From positions 1-35,205 of IMG/VR virus record IMGVR_UViG_3300037502_000326: a stretch of 35,205 bases of DNA; one strand, written 5' to 3'. The notes below the pieces were generated by a model. The model was not told the DNA's origin. It saw only the letters and a list, made by a program, of their open reading frames with translations, and searched no databases. This document shows positions 5,402 to 13,390 of the stretch, in pieces (the stretch's first letter is position 1; each line of letters starts with the position of its first letter). Source of the DNA: a virus. Position numbers and translations under genes: made by a program.

Positions 5402-5551
5402 ATGAAAAAAGCACTTATCGGTCTTTGGATTGCCGCCAGCACCACGATGGTTTGGGCATCTTGCACCACTCATACAATCATTTCTAATGGCCGTATGGTT
5501 ACTTGTACGACCTGTTGCTATGGCTCTAGCTGTTCTACGACCTGTTTTTAA
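5402..5551 (+). CDS. Secreted Cys-rich microprotein, 49 aa
   Basis: Starts MKKALIGLWIAASTTMVWAS, a typical Sec signal peptide with likely cleavage after the WA-S/C boundary, leaving a mature peptide of about 29 residues. That peptide has six cysteines, clustered as CTTCCYG and CSTTCF, plus many Ser/Thr. The start has GAGGAA five bases upstream, and the gene sits tightly between ssb and the next gene. If cysteine 21 begins the mature peptide it could also be a lipoprotein, but no clear lipobox is seen. Possible roles include superinfection or envelope effects; this is inference only. Confidence 0.7.
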   Translation: MKKALIGLWIAASTTMVWASCTTHTIISNGRMVTCTTCCYGSSCSTTCF

Positions 5552-5563
5552 TTGAGGGAAACC

Positions 5564-5725
5564 ATGATCTTTACCATTGAACCCAACGAAGCCGCATTCA
5601 TCGTCCGAGTCATCGGTCAGCTTCCCACCGAGTCTGGCGCATACCCTTTGCATCAGAAGCTCGTCGCTCAATTCAAAGAGCAAGAAAACGAGCAGGAAGT
5701 TATGCCTGTCGGAGATGTGCAGTGA
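5564..5725 (+). CDS. Hypothetical protein, 53 aa
   Basis: Starts MIFTIEPNEAAFIVRVIGQL, a probable small helix-strand domain resembling short phage proteins with an 'LPTESGAYPL' middle segment, followed by a Glu/Gln-rich tail. GAGGG lies at 5554-5558. The stop overlaps the GTG start of the MazG-like gene (GTGA). Function unknown. Confidence 0.65.
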   Translation: MIFTIEPNEAAFIVRVIGQLPTESGAYPLHQKLVAQFKEQENEQEVMPVGDVQ

Positions 5726-6024
5726 GTTGGTCTTATTACGAAAACGAAGTCTCTGCTTGGGGTAATGCCCGTGGCATCATCCAGAACGGCAAGCCAATGG
5801 GCCAAGCCATCAAGACTCTGGAAGAAACCACGGAACTCCTAGACGCCATCAACAAAGGCGATAAGGAAGCGATTAAAGACGCTGTGGGCGATATTTTCGT
5901 TACCCTGCTTATGCAGTGCGAGATTCAGCAATTCACAGCGACAGAGGCTCTGGCAGCGGCTTTTGCACAGATCAAAGACCGCAAGGGTTATCTGACTCCT
6001 GAAGGCATCTTTGTAAAGCAATGA
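5722..6024 (+). CDS. MazG-like nucleotide pyrophosphohydrolase, 100 aa
   Basis: MazG-type enzymes hydrolyse nucleoside triphosphates to monophosphate and pyrophosphate. The family pattern is visible: LEETTELLDAI (about residues 33-43) supplies the EExxE metal-binding helix and KDAVGDIFVTLLMQC (about residues 52-66) the second acidic helix. Start is GTG 5722, overlapping the preceding stop by 4 bases. In phages such proteins may alter host nucleotide pools or alarmone signalling. Confidence 0.75.
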   Translation: MSWSYYENEVSAWGNARGIIQNGKPMGQAIKTLEETTELLDAINKGDKEAIKDAVGDIFVTLLMQCEIQQFTATEALAAAFAQIKDRKGYLTPEGIFVKQ

Positions 6025-6284
6025 TCGAAGATGTCCTGACCGAGCGAGGCAACCGCTACGGATCATTCATCGACAATGCGAGGACTACGCACTTCTTGAA
6101 AGAGCAGGTGCGTAGCTCCCCAGCATGGCCGAAAATGTATGCCGATCAGCGTGAAGCCCTAGACATGATCTGCCACAAGATTGCCAGGATTGTGAACGGC
6201 GATCCTGACTATGCAGACTCTTGGGTTGATATTGCTGGATACGCAACACTGGTCGCAGAAAGGCTGAAGAATGCTGCAAAATGA
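6021..6284 (+). CDS. DUF6378 family protein, 87 aa
   Basis: LTERGNRYGSFIDNA near the N-terminus, then REALDMICHKIARIVNGDPDY and DSWVDIAGYATLVAERL, match the DUF6378 family of phage proteins. The helical arrangement with conserved acidic residues is reminiscent of all-alpha NTP pyrophosphatases, and it follows directly after the MazG-like gene with a 4-base overlap (ATGA). Activity is unproven. Confidence 0.8.
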   Translation: MIEDVLTERGNRYGSFIDNARTTHFLKEQVRSSPAWPKMYADQREALDMICHKIARIVNGDPDYADSWVDIAGYATLVAERLKNAAK

Positions 6285-6483
6285 AATCGTGCGGTGCGAT
6301 CCAGAGTATCCAGACCACTATTGCTTAAATTGCAAGCGGTTCATCAAGCAAGCAGGACAGCCACCCAAAGACAAAGTGGCCGTTGTCAGCATTGAGGCAA
6401 GCGGATCAGAGGCTTGTATGTATATGCCTATTGGATTCCAAGAACGGCCTTATACCGCTTCTCCCGGTCGGAAAGTCCGATAG
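6271..6483 (+). CDS. Hypothetical protein with Cys pairs, 70 aa, last gene of plus operon
   Basis: HYCLNCKRF and a later EACMYM give three or four cysteines that may bind metal. The start overlaps the DUF6378 gene by 14 bases. Its last 56 bases overlap, tail to tail, the end of the endolysin gene on the other strand, and I see no terminator in this convergent junction. Function unknown. Confidence 0.55.
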   Translation: MLQNEIVRCDPEYPDHYCLNCKRFIKQAGQPPKDKVAVVSIEASGSEACMYMPIGFQERPYTASPGRKVR

Positions 6484-7084
6484 TTCCGCCATTGATCTTT
6501 TTGGTCAGTGCCACAAAATCACCTGACTCAGCGATAGGGCCACATTTGTTTGAATGCCAGAACCATGCTGCCGAAAGAGAAGCATATTTCGGATTAAGAA
6601 GAAGTTCAGGCTCGTCAACCAGGTTGGCCCCAATAGCACCACCACATCTTGTGTAGTTGTCTTTGCCTGTAAGCTGCTTCAGACCACGGCCACGGTATTT
6701 CCAGCCTTCTCCTGATTCGGTGGGCCCATTACCCATACGAGAGGCGTAAACCACGTTAGCGATCATTTCAGGCTTACGCTCCAAGGCAAGAGCAAACTTG
6801 TTAGGAACTCTTGCTCCTTTTTCGTCCTTTGCCCATGTACCATCAGCGTTCTTCACGCCGAATCGGTTAGGCCAGCAAGCTGCCATGACGGAAGCTCGGT
6901 AATTGAGGTTTTCTTCCAGCATGGTAAAGCCACCAGACTCATGGGCGCATTGAGCAATAAATGCCGCCTCTTGGTTTTTCGTGTTGATCTGGTAGCGTTC
7001 ACAGGCTTGCTGGACGAATGGAAGCCAAACCTCGGCCACATTCGCACGAACACCAGCAGCAACCAGCTTTTCAAGCGTAATCAC
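6428..7084 (-). CDS. GH19 endolysin (chitinase-like lysozyme), 218 aa
   Basis: Cleaves the glycan strands of peptidoglycan at the end of infection. The phage GH19 core is clear: IAQCAHESGGF (residues 43-53) with catalytic Glu49, followed by LEENLNYRA with the second acid near Glu58, then YRGRGLKQLTGKDNY in the middle and FWHSNKCGPIAESGDF later. There is no signal peptide and no separate wall-binding domain, so it needs the adjacent holin to reach the wall. It overlaps the holin-like gene by 4 bases. Confidence 0.9.
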   Translation of the reverse strand: MITLEKLVAAGVRANVAEVWLPFVQQACERYQINTKNQEAAFIAQCAHESGGFTMLEENLNYRASVMAACWPNRFGVKNADGTWAKDEKGARVPNKFALALERKPEMIANVVYASRMGNGPTESGEGWKYRGRGLKQLTGKDNYTRCGGAIGANLVDEPELLLNPKYASLSAAWFWHSNKCGPIAESGDFVALTKKINGGTIGLSDREKRYKAVLGIQ

Positions 7085-7557
7085 TTTTTGTCCTTGTTAC
7101 GACTGCCAATAGAAGAACCAAGCAAGAATTGGAACATCGAGGCGACCATTGTGCCCAACACAAACCCAAGAATCGTGTCAGCAAACCTAACATTGTCGTC
7201 TGGGATGTCGTAGAAAGTAATAAAGCCAATATAGAGAGCCGCCAAAACAGACCAGAAAGAAATGAAGTAATAGACAAACCTACGAACCAAAGGATCGTCA
7301 GACTCCATCGCCTTGAGTTGCATATCACGAGCGCCCTGCATATTTTTCAGGTCAATCTCGGCCATGAATTCTTCATGCTTCATGGCGGCTTCTTTTAGCT
7401 TTGCATTGTCTTCTGGAGTTGCTTCTCCTTCAGGCTTTAGCTTCATGCCTAGCTTTTGCTCGACAGCCTCTACACCTTTATCAAGAACAGCGTCAGCAAC
7501 CTTTGGAAGGCCTTGACTGATTAGGTTGGAAACAATGGAAGCAACGATAGGAAGCAT
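7081..7557 (-). CDS. Holin-like membrane protein (3TM/GTA-holin type), 158 aa
   Basis: Residues 1-75 form an amphipathic, charged helical part (GVEAVEQKLGMKLKPEGEA, then AMKHEEFMAEIDLKNMQ). Two clear membrane segments follow: YYFISFWSVLAALYIGFITF (about residues 90-110) and ADTILGFVLGTMVASMFQFL (about residues 122-143), ending in a basic tail. This layout matches the holin family called 'holin of 3TMs, for gene-transfer release'. Placement directly before the endolysin, with overlapping stop and start, supports the holin role. Confidence 0.75.
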   Translation of the reverse strand: MLPIVASIVSNLISQGLPKVADAVLDKGVEAVEQKLGMKLKPEGEATPEDNAKLKEAAMKHEEFMAEIDLKNMQGARDMQLKAMESDDPLVRRFVYYFISFWSVLAALYIGFITFYDIPDDNVRFADTILGFVLGTMVASMFQFLLGSSIGSRNKDKK

Positions 7558-7844
7558 TACTGTTCCCCTTCTTTGTCAGACAGCTTATTAGCGACAGCCG
7601 ATGCAGCCTTGCGGCCAGAGATACCGCCAAGAGTGCCGACACCCATAAAGGCCACGGCCTTCAGAATTTCAAGAAACACGGCATCAATCGGCGCAAGCGT
7701 ATCGGCCTGTTCCTCAAAGGCAATGGCGTAAAGAACACCAAAGGCGATGCCAAGCACTAAGAGAGTGACAGACTTAACAACAAAAGCCCAAACACGAACC
7801 TCGATTTCCTCTGGCGTCAGTCCACTGTAGCTGTTTCCAATCAT
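7557..7844 (-). CDS. Two-segment membrane protein, 95 aa (second holin-like candidate)
   Basis: Membrane segments AFVVKSVTLLVLGIAFGVLY (about residues 20-40) and FLEILKAVAFMGVGTLGGIS (about residues 57-76), with an acidic loop between and a charged tail. It lies between the holin-like gene and other small membrane genes. It could be a holin, antiholin or regulator of lysis timing; sequence alone does not decide. Confidence 0.65.
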   Translation of the reverse strand: MIGNSYSGLTPEEIEVRVWAFVVKSVTLLVLGIAFGVLYAIAFEEQADTLAPIDAVFLEILKAVAFMGVGTLGGISGRKAASAVANKLSDKEGEQ

Positions 7845-7845
7845 T

Positions 7846-8031
7846 TCATTCTCCTAGTCCAAGTAATTCCAAAACCTTGTCCGCAATCTTTTTAGCCACC
7901 GGATCAGGCAGTCTGGGCAAGATGTCGCACAGGAAGTAGAGAGCAAGAATGGCATGAATCCTTGGGTTCTTCACAAAGCGTTGCAGCCTTGCATCGAACT
8001 CCCTGGCTCCAGCCTTCCAATTCCAGCTCAC
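7846..8031 (-). CDS. Hypothetical lysis-region protein, 61 aa
   Basis: Starts MSWNWKAGAREFDARLQRFV, followed by a hydrophobic IHAILALYFLCDILPRL stretch that may be one membrane segment or an amphipathic helix. It overlaps the preceding gene by 4 bases (ATGA). No recognised family. Confidence 0.6.
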   Translation of the reverse strand: MSWNWKAGAREFDARLQRFVKNPRIHAILALYFLCDILPRLPDPVAKKIADKVLELLGLGE

Positions 8032-8528
8032 CCACCGCAGCCCATCTTTTTACAATACATCAGAAACTCCCAGCCACCCCACATGAGGACACCGAGAAGA
8101 ACCACGGCAATCGTCACACCGATGGTGATCTCAATCATTTCCTCTTGTTCTTTTTTCTTGCGCTTTGCCTCAGCCTTAGCTTTTGCAGCAGCTTTAGCAG
8201 CCTCGACGTTCATAGCAGCTTCACGGGCTTTAATCCGTTGCCACACATCCATCTTATTGGCTTGCCAGAAAAGGTCTTTAAGTTGGTTTTCAAACTCTTT
8301 CTGCGCCTCGATAGCGAGTTCAATCTCCATCGCCTTGCCCATTGACGAGCCTGACGATTTGGCTTGTTGAGCAGCAGCTACCGCTTGAGCCTTTGCGTCA
8401 AAGTATTTCCCAAGGACAGGGCCAAGGGATTCGACGTTATCAACTGTTTTGCTGGCCTTCTTGACCAGCTCAACAGCCTTGTTTACCGCATCAAGCGCCT
8501 TGTCTGGGTCAAGAAGTAAATCAATCAT
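8028..8528 (-). CDS. Ala/Lys-rich helical protein with C-terminal membrane anchor, 166 aa
   Basis: A long helical body with a strongly Ala/Lys-rich segment (AAKAAAKAKAEAKRKKKEQE, about residues 109-128) is followed by one membrane segment (ITIGVTIAVVLLGVLMWGGW, about residues 133-152) and a short Cys-containing tail. It may bridge the membrane and virion or cytoplasmic partners, or act in lysis. Position in the lysis cassette is the only functional hint. Confidence 0.6.
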   Translation of the reverse strand: MIDLLLDPDKALDAVNKAVELVKKASKTVDNVESLGPVLGKYFDAKAQAVAAAQQAKSSGSSMGKAMEIELAIEAQKEFENQLKDLFWQANKMDVWQRIKAREAAMNVEAAKAAAKAKAEAKRKKKEQEEMIEITIGVTIAVVLLGVLMWGGWEFLMYCKKMGCGG

Positions 8529-8618
8529 TTAGATCACCATCAAAAACACACGGATGCACCAAACGATCATCCCTAGAAGACAGGCCGCAGCCACGAAGGA
8601 TGCGGCCCATTCTTTCAC
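8529..8618 (-). CDS. Single-pass membrane microprotein, 29 aa
   Basis: Reads MKEWAASFVAAACLLGMIVW then CIRVFLMVI: almost entirely one membrane helix. Start is GTG 8618, overlapping the previous stop (GTGA, 8615-8618); the stop TAA is immediately before the next ATG. This exact packing supports a real gene. It may be a holin partner or a pinholin-like peptide; unproven. Confidence 0.55.
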   Translation of the reverse strand: MKEWAASFVAAACLLGMIVWCIRVFLMVI

Positions 8619-8836
8619 TTATCGGCCTTTTTGTCGATTTTGTCGAAAATGTCATGCAGGATTTTTTTTATCTCAGCGATGTCTGCTCGATAATCGTCCT
8701 TCTGAACGTAATCCTTTGGCATTTCGCCCATCTTGTCTTCCAGCTTCTGGATGCGCTGCATCACTTGGTAAAAGACAAACACGCCGAGAAAACCAGCAAT
8801 ACTTACGACAAAGTTAAATAATTGCTGGTTGTCCAT
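8615..8836 (-). CDS. Membrane-anchored coiled-coil protein, 73 aa
   Basis: One N-terminal membrane segment (NFVVSIAGFLGVFVFYQVMQ, residues about 8-27) followed by a charged helical tail with heptad-like spacing (IQKLEDKM, IAEIKKILHDIFDKIDK). The layout recalls small holin-accessory or spanin-like phage proteins, but there is no periplasmic signature for a spanin. It sits at the upstream end of the lysis cassette. Confidence 0.65.
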   Translation of the reverse strand: MDNQQLFNFVVSIAGFLGVFVFYQVMQRIQKLEDKMGEMPKDYVQKDDYRADIAEIKKILHDIFDKIDKKADK

Positions 8837-9132
8837 TACCAGGGCACTCCCACAGCGGTAACAGGGTTCTTCTGAGCCTCGATCTGAGCAGCCAAAGCAG
8901 CCTCAGTAGCGGCCTTGTCCACACCAGAATCCCAGCACCATTCCAGAACAGCTTGCTCAGTCAGATTGGCATAGGGCACAGAAGGAGTGCCTTCAGACCA
9001 TGAGCGGGTCGAATAGATGCTGGCGCTGTGTTCGCCGTCAACAGCAGAGGCCGTCCAGTGAGCGCAAAACACATATCCAGAAGGAAGGTTGCGATCAGTG
9101 TTTGTAATTTTCCAGTTATAAGAGATTGCCAT
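8836..9132 (-). CDS. Conserved phage protein (MAISYNWKI type, tail/assembly-associated), 98 aa
   Basis: MAISYNWKI at the start, then [20 protein letters not shown] and an acidic helix with [11 protein letters not shown]. Similar small proteins commonly follow tail-fibre genes in phages; their function is not established. AAGGA lies upstream of the ATG. In this genome the HNH gene (9116-9838) sits between it and the tail fibre, and the HNH C-terminus overlaps its start by 17 bases. Confidence 0.7.
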   Translation of the reverse strand: MAISYNWKITNTDRNLPSGYVFCAHWTASAVDGEHSASIYSTRSWSEGTPSVPYANLTEQAVLEWCWDSGVDKAATEAALAAQIEAQKNPVTAVGVPW

Positions 9133-9838
9133 TTTGTGTTTCCTTTTTCAAGTTCCAGGGTAATGCAGATTGATGAATTATCACTGCTTCTTTGTTTCCA
9201 ACCAAAGGCATATCGTCAATTTTGCCTTGTTTGCTTAAATTATATTTTGCTGTTGTTACCATCAAATTCCAAGGTACGTGCAAACCGCAAGCTGTTTTTG
9301 CCTTGAGTGGAACAATATGGTCGACATGAAGTTGAGTGCCAAAAGACTTGCTCATTTTTCTTACACAAGCATAGATGTTTTGTATCTGGCTTTGCAAGAT
9401 TGGATCATTTCTATAAATGTTTGCTTGGTTTATCCTATGATGACGTATTCCATTGTTTTTTGCGTTTGATTTTTGCCTTGACTTAATAGCACAAGATGCA
9501 CAAGAATTGTTGCAAGAATAACGAGTTTTATTTGCACAAATCTTGCATATAGCGCCTTCAAAAAACATGTCTCCTTTTTCCAAAGCAGCTTGGCGCAAAA
9601 GATATTGCGGCGAATCTTTTCTGGTGCGCACACCTTTTTTAGCTGCGTGAGAGCATTTTTTACAGTCAAAACCAAGAAGATGGACAGCAGCCGTTACAGT
9701 GTAATCACCATGAATTGGGCAAGTCACAACAACTTTTGATTTTTTGGTTTCATAAACCGCTTTGTCATAGGAAAACTTGCCGCCATGAACCTTAGTGGCC
9801 TTGGCGACAAATTGCTCTGTTGTTAAGCGCTGAACCAT
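9116..9838 (-). CDS. HNH endonuclease with N-terminal zinc-ribbon-like region, 240 aa
   Basis: The N-terminal region ([20 protein letters not shown], then [13 protein letters not shown] and CKKCS, about residues 10-63) is the modular DNA-recognition region often fused to phage nucleases. A Cys-rich middle follows ([15 protein letters not shown]), and the C-terminal HNH core is LHVDHIVPL then [13 protein letters not shown]. It is inserted between the tail fibre and the 98-residue protein, starting 10 bases after the fibre stop. Base content is visibly AT-richer than the fibre gene, consistent with a homing-type insertion. Confidence 0.85.
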   Translation of the reverse strand: MVQRLTTEQFVAKATKVHGGKFSYDKAVYETKKSKVVVTCPIHGDYTVTAAVHLLGFDCKKCSHAAKKGVRTRKDSPQYLLRQAALEKGDMFFEGAICKICANKTRYSCNNSCASCAIKSRQKSNAKNNGIRHHRINQANIYRNDPILQSQIQNIYACVRKMSKSFGTQLHVDHIVPLKAKTACGLHVPWNLMVTTAKYNLSKQGKIDDMPLVGNKEAVIIHQSALPWNLKKETQNGNLL

Positions 9839-9848
9839 AATCTAGCTC

Positions 9849-11777
9849 TTATGGATGCGATGCTTTGTAAGCGTCGAACTCGGCTTTGAGTTCTTGGATG
9901 GCAGCAGTCAGCGTAGCCACGAGGAAGCTGGTGTCGATGCCTTGGTAGACAGGCTTGCCTTCTTCATCAACAGCGTCTTTCTCGCCAGTCACGCACTGAG
10001 GCACAACTTCAGCAAGTTCATGAGCAATGAAGCCTTCACCGTCAGAGCCGTCTGCCTTCCACTTGTAGGTGCAGGGTTTGAGTGCAGCGACCTTTGCCAG
10101 CGCACCAGTCATGGGCTGGATGTCTTCTTTCAGGCGATAGTCGGAGGAGGTGATGTATGAAGTTGCCGATCCATTGGTAGTAATAGACCCCACCAAGCCG
10201 TTGCTGTTTCTAAAATAAATATGAGCTTGACTTGTTGATGCATTTTGCAAGCTGTCAATCGAGACGCGATCGTTTGGAACTCCGTTGACGTTAAAAACAC
10301 CTCCACGCCCAGATGCGCTAGTCAAATTCAACAGCAAGTTACCGCTGGCGTCGATACGGGCGCGTTCGGTGTTGTTGGTGCCGAATACCAGTGGCTGGTT
10401 GTCGTAGTTGTAAAGGCACAGTACACTGGTCGGGTAGGCGCTGTCGGTGCCGTTGGTCATCATCAAACCACCGCCAAACGTGGATGTGGCGCTCTTTACA
10501 CGCACAGTGGCGCGACAGTTTGATGAGGCTGATGTGTTCTGTGATTGAACCTCGGCCTGATCCTCACCAGAGCCAACAGCGTGAATCCTCATTTGCGGAG
10601 ATGTCGTGCCCACACCAAGTCGCCCACTCGCATCCAGCGTCATCGCCTGAGTGAAGCTGATGGCGTTGCCTGCGGTGCCGGAGGGGGCGGTGAACCAAGC
10701 GTGTGAGCCGTTGTTCATTTGATAAACAGCGGCGGGGTTAGTGCTTGCGTAAATCTCAGAACCTGCGTCGTTCAAAAAGCTGTTGTTGCGAATTTCTGTC
10801 AAACCACCGCCAGAGAACCCTGCGATTGAAGACCCTGCGTTATTTATTTGTATTGCTTTGCGGTTGCTAAACCAAGCACTCGGCGTAACCCCCAAGCCGA
10901 GGTTGCCTGCGGCATCGAGGGTGGCGGCTGTCGTGTAAATAGATGCGTTGCTTGACGCGACAATGAACTTGAGCGTTCCTGGCGTGGTGGTATTGGCCCC
11001 AAGCGCCATGATTCGATTACCGTCACCAGTGTCGATTACGGTAGACGATGCGCGAACAGAAGCAATAGAACCACTGACGGTAAGACCGCCCGTAGAGCTG
11101 CCTCCGCTTACGTCCAGTTTGCTTGTAGGCGAACTCGTCCCAATCCCCAGCCCTGTGCTGGTCAGGCGCATTTGTTCGGAGCCGTTGTAGTTCCATTGCA
11201 AGCCGCCACCACTATTTGTTTGTAGCGACCACGTAGTTCCAGGGGCATACCGCAAGGCCAACTGAGCGCCAGCGGTGGACTCAATCTGCACCTTCTCACC
11301 GCCATCAGCAGTACCACCAATAAAAGCCTTGCCAGTGGTGTAAAGGTTCGTTCCATCAAACGTCAGCGCAGACCCAGTGGTCAGGACTTTGGAGCCGTTG
11401 AGGTAGGCCACGCCGTTGGCGGTGCCGCCAGAGAGCGTTACGTTTCCAGAAGCACTCAGGGTAGTAAAAGAACCAGCAGCAGCAGTCGTGCCGCCGATAG
11501 CAGGAGGGCTTGCCAGGTAGGTGCTGAAACCAGTGCCAGAAACGGTGCTGGAGGCGCTCAGAGTAGTGAATGCCCCAGCAGCAGCCGTAGTCGTGCCCAC
11601 AGGCCCGTTAAACGAGTCTCCAGCCGTACCAGCTTGGAAGTCCTTGAGTTGGGCCATCAACTCACGGATGGCATCATTAATCCCAGAGGGTGCGCAACCT
11701 TCTGCAATGTTGATACCGTCAATGTCGGTGTTGTTTCCAGGAGTTGCAGAAAACTCGCTGATTTTGGTCTTTGCCAT
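9849..11777 (-). CDS. Tail fibre / receptor-binding protein with S74 self-cleaving chaperone, 642 aa
   Basis: The N-terminus (MAKTKISEFS, then NIAEGCAPSGINDAIRELMA at about residues 25-44) is a common particle-attachment region. The long middle is Gly/Ser/Thr-rich with repeated TTAAAGxFTTLSASxxV units typical of trimeric beta fibres. The last 98 residues are an intramolecular chaperone of peptidase family S74: SDYRLKEDI supplies the catalytic pair Ser545 and Lys550, and the family cuts just before that serine after the trimer folds. It binds the host surface and sets host range. Confidence 0.85.
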   Translation of the reverse strand: MAKTKISEFSATPGNNTDIDGINIAEGCAPSGINDAIRELMAQLKDFQAGTAGDSFNGPVGTTTAAAGAFTTLSASSTVSGTGFSTYLASPPAIGGTTAAAGSFTTLSASGNVTLSGGTANGVAYLNGSKVLTTGSALTFDGTNLYTTGKAFIGGTADGGEKVQIESTAGAQLALRYAPGTTWSLQTNSGGGLQWNYNGSEQMRLTSTGLGIGTSSPTSKLDVSGGSSTGGLTVSGSIASVRASSTVIDTGDGNRIMALGANTTTPGTLKFIVASSNASIYTTAATLDAAGNLGLGVTPSAWFSNRKAIQINNAGSSIAGFSGGGLTEIRNNSFLNDAGSEIYASTNPAAVYQMNNGSHAWFTAPSGTAGNAISFTQAMTLDASGRLGVGTTSPQMRIHAVGSGEDQAEVQSQNTSASSNCRATVRVKSATSTFGGGLMMTNGTDSAYPTSVLCLYNYDNQPLVFGTNNTERARIDASGNLLLNLTSASGRGGVFNVNGVPNDRVSIDSLQNASTSQAHIYFRNSNGLVGSITTNGSATSYITSSDYRLKEDIQPMTGALAKVAALKPCTYKWKADGSDGEGFIAHELAEVVPQCVTGEKDAVDEEGKPVYQGIDTSFLVATLTAAIQELKAEFDAYKASHP

Positions 11778-11789
11778 TGGTTTACTCCG

Positions 11790-13388
11790 TCAGTCTTTGG
11801 GTTGCTGAGATTGATACAGCAGGTTGAACAGTGTGGGATAGTCTAGTTCTGGCATCCTGCGTTGCAGATCAAGCAGACCACGTGCGCCGACACCAGCACC
11901 ATAAGCAGCCTCACCAACAACACGGGGAGAGGAGACCAATGCGCCACCAGCAACAGCAGGAAGGCCACCAGTGCTGAACAGGCCAATGCCGCCAATTGGA
12001 GCCGTTGCCCTTTGAATTCCACGTGGGGCAAGTTCAGACAATGCCTGGCCAGCCAATGCTGGCATCATTTGACGGCCACCAGAAGCCTCAAGTTGAGCAG
12101 CCAGATTCATGCGTTGACCATAATTTGTATTTACGTTGTTGCGCATGATTGACTGAAGTTTGCGCAAGGCAGTGTCAGCAGAAGACCTCTGACCAAGCGA
12201 CAAAGCACGTTCAATCTCTTTTATCTGCTCACTTGCGTCAGCATACGACTTCATGGTTTTGGCATAAGTCGGAGCCTGTTTGTTGATCTCTTGCTTTAGA
12301 GAGTTGTAAACATCACCGACAACCAACCTAGCCGTCTTCTGCTCGAAAGGAATGCTCTCAAGAATATCGCCGACCTGCTGCTTTAGTGCGTCCAGGCCTT
12401 CAGGAGTGTGGAACTCAGCAGGATCAAGATTCTTCCAGTCATTGATTTTTGATTGAACCTCTGCCAGTTTATTGGCAGCAGATTCATTTTTAACCTGACC
12501 TTTGAAACTTACCTTGTTAAAAGCATTGTCAAGAGACTTGTCAATTCCATCAAAACCAAGAATCGTCTTGTCTGTCTTGATGGCCGTCATATTTTGACGA
12601 TACTCAGCTTGTTTTGCCAAGTTCATATTGGCAAGATTTTGCTTTGCAGCATCAAGAACATCAGTAATCTGTGCAGTTCCGCGCAGATTTTCAGTGAACA
12701 TCTTTGCTCGTTCGCCACCTTCAGCGCCAGCCCTAAATGCCTGACGGATTGGCTCAGTTCCAGTTCCAGTGGTCATGCCAAGAACAGGAGCAGCAACCCT
12801 ACCAGCCAAATTAGCACCTTGCCCAACAGCCTGAGCCGTCAAGGATACGGGGTCAACAGCACGAGCAGCAGTTCTCAAAGGCGCAGCAACGGCCCTAGGA
12901 GCCACAGCAGCACCACCAGTAAGTATTGTGCTGAGATCTGCCATAACAGCCACAGGATCAGTAGCAACGGCTTTTTTCAGGCCTTCTTCAGAGCCGTAAC
13001 GCTGCTTATAAAACTGACCAACCTGCGATGCCATTTCACGGGAAGGACGATCCTCTCCGATCATGCGGACAAGACTTTCAGGCAAAAGATTTTGCAAAGC
13101 ACCAGCGCCAATATCAAGGACACTTTTTGCTGTTTGCACTGGACTTGTGACAGCCTTGTAAATGTCTTGAGCCATTCGGCCAGCCGATGCTGGAGCGTTA
13201 GAAATCGCACTTTGCAGAACATCTGCCGCACCCATTTCTGCAAATGATGTGCGTGAAATATCAGCAACAGACTTCCCAGAGAAATCTTTTTTTGCTCTTT
13301 CGATTGCTTGTTCTTTGGTTACAGAGTTTGGGACGTTCTCGTAAACATGGCTAGTGCCATCAGCAAACGTGACAGTAATATCAGCCAT
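11790..13388 (-). CDS. Probable internal virion / DNA ejection protein, 532 aa
   Basis: Begins MADITVTFADGTSHVYENVP followed by VTKEQAIERAKKDFSG, an N-terminal motif common in podoviral internal proteins. The rest is Ala-rich and mostly helical, with a predicted long helical region around residues 230-420. I chose ATG 13388, just after the preceding stop; a GTG at 13397 would add three residues. It is the last of three consecutive large helical proteins after the tail genes, the usual place of ejectosome proteins. Confidence 0.6.
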   Translation of the reverse strand: MADITVTFADGTSHVYENVPNSVTKEQAIERAKKDFSGKSVADISRTSFAEMGAADVLQSAISNAPASAGRMAQDIYKAVTSPVQTAKSVLDIGAGALQNLLPESLVRMIGEDRPSREMASQVGQFYKQRYGSEEGLKKAVATDPVAVMADLSTILTGGAAVAPRAVAAPLRTAARAVDPVSLTAQAVGQGANLAGRVAAPVLGMTTGTGTEPIRQAFRAGAEGGERAKMFTENLRGTAQITDVLDAAKQNLANMNLAKQAEYRQNMTAIKTDKTILGFDGIDKSLDNAFNKVSFKGQVKNESAANKLAEVQSKINDWKNLDPAEFHTPEGLDALKQQVGDILESIPFEQKTARLVVGDVYNSLKQEINKQAPTYAKTMKSYADASEQIKEIERALSLGQRSSADTALRKLQSIMRNNVNTNYGQRMNLAAQLEASGGRQMMPALAGQALSELAPRGIQRATAPIGGIGLFSTGGLPAVAGGALVSSPRVVGEAAYGAGVGARGLLDLQRRMPELDYPTLFNLLYQSQQPKD

Positions 13389-13390
13389 AT

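Noticed and set aside
12453-13247. Plus-strand open frame opposite an ejection protein gene
   Set aside because: Antisense shadow with Ser/Cys-rich, motif-free translation.
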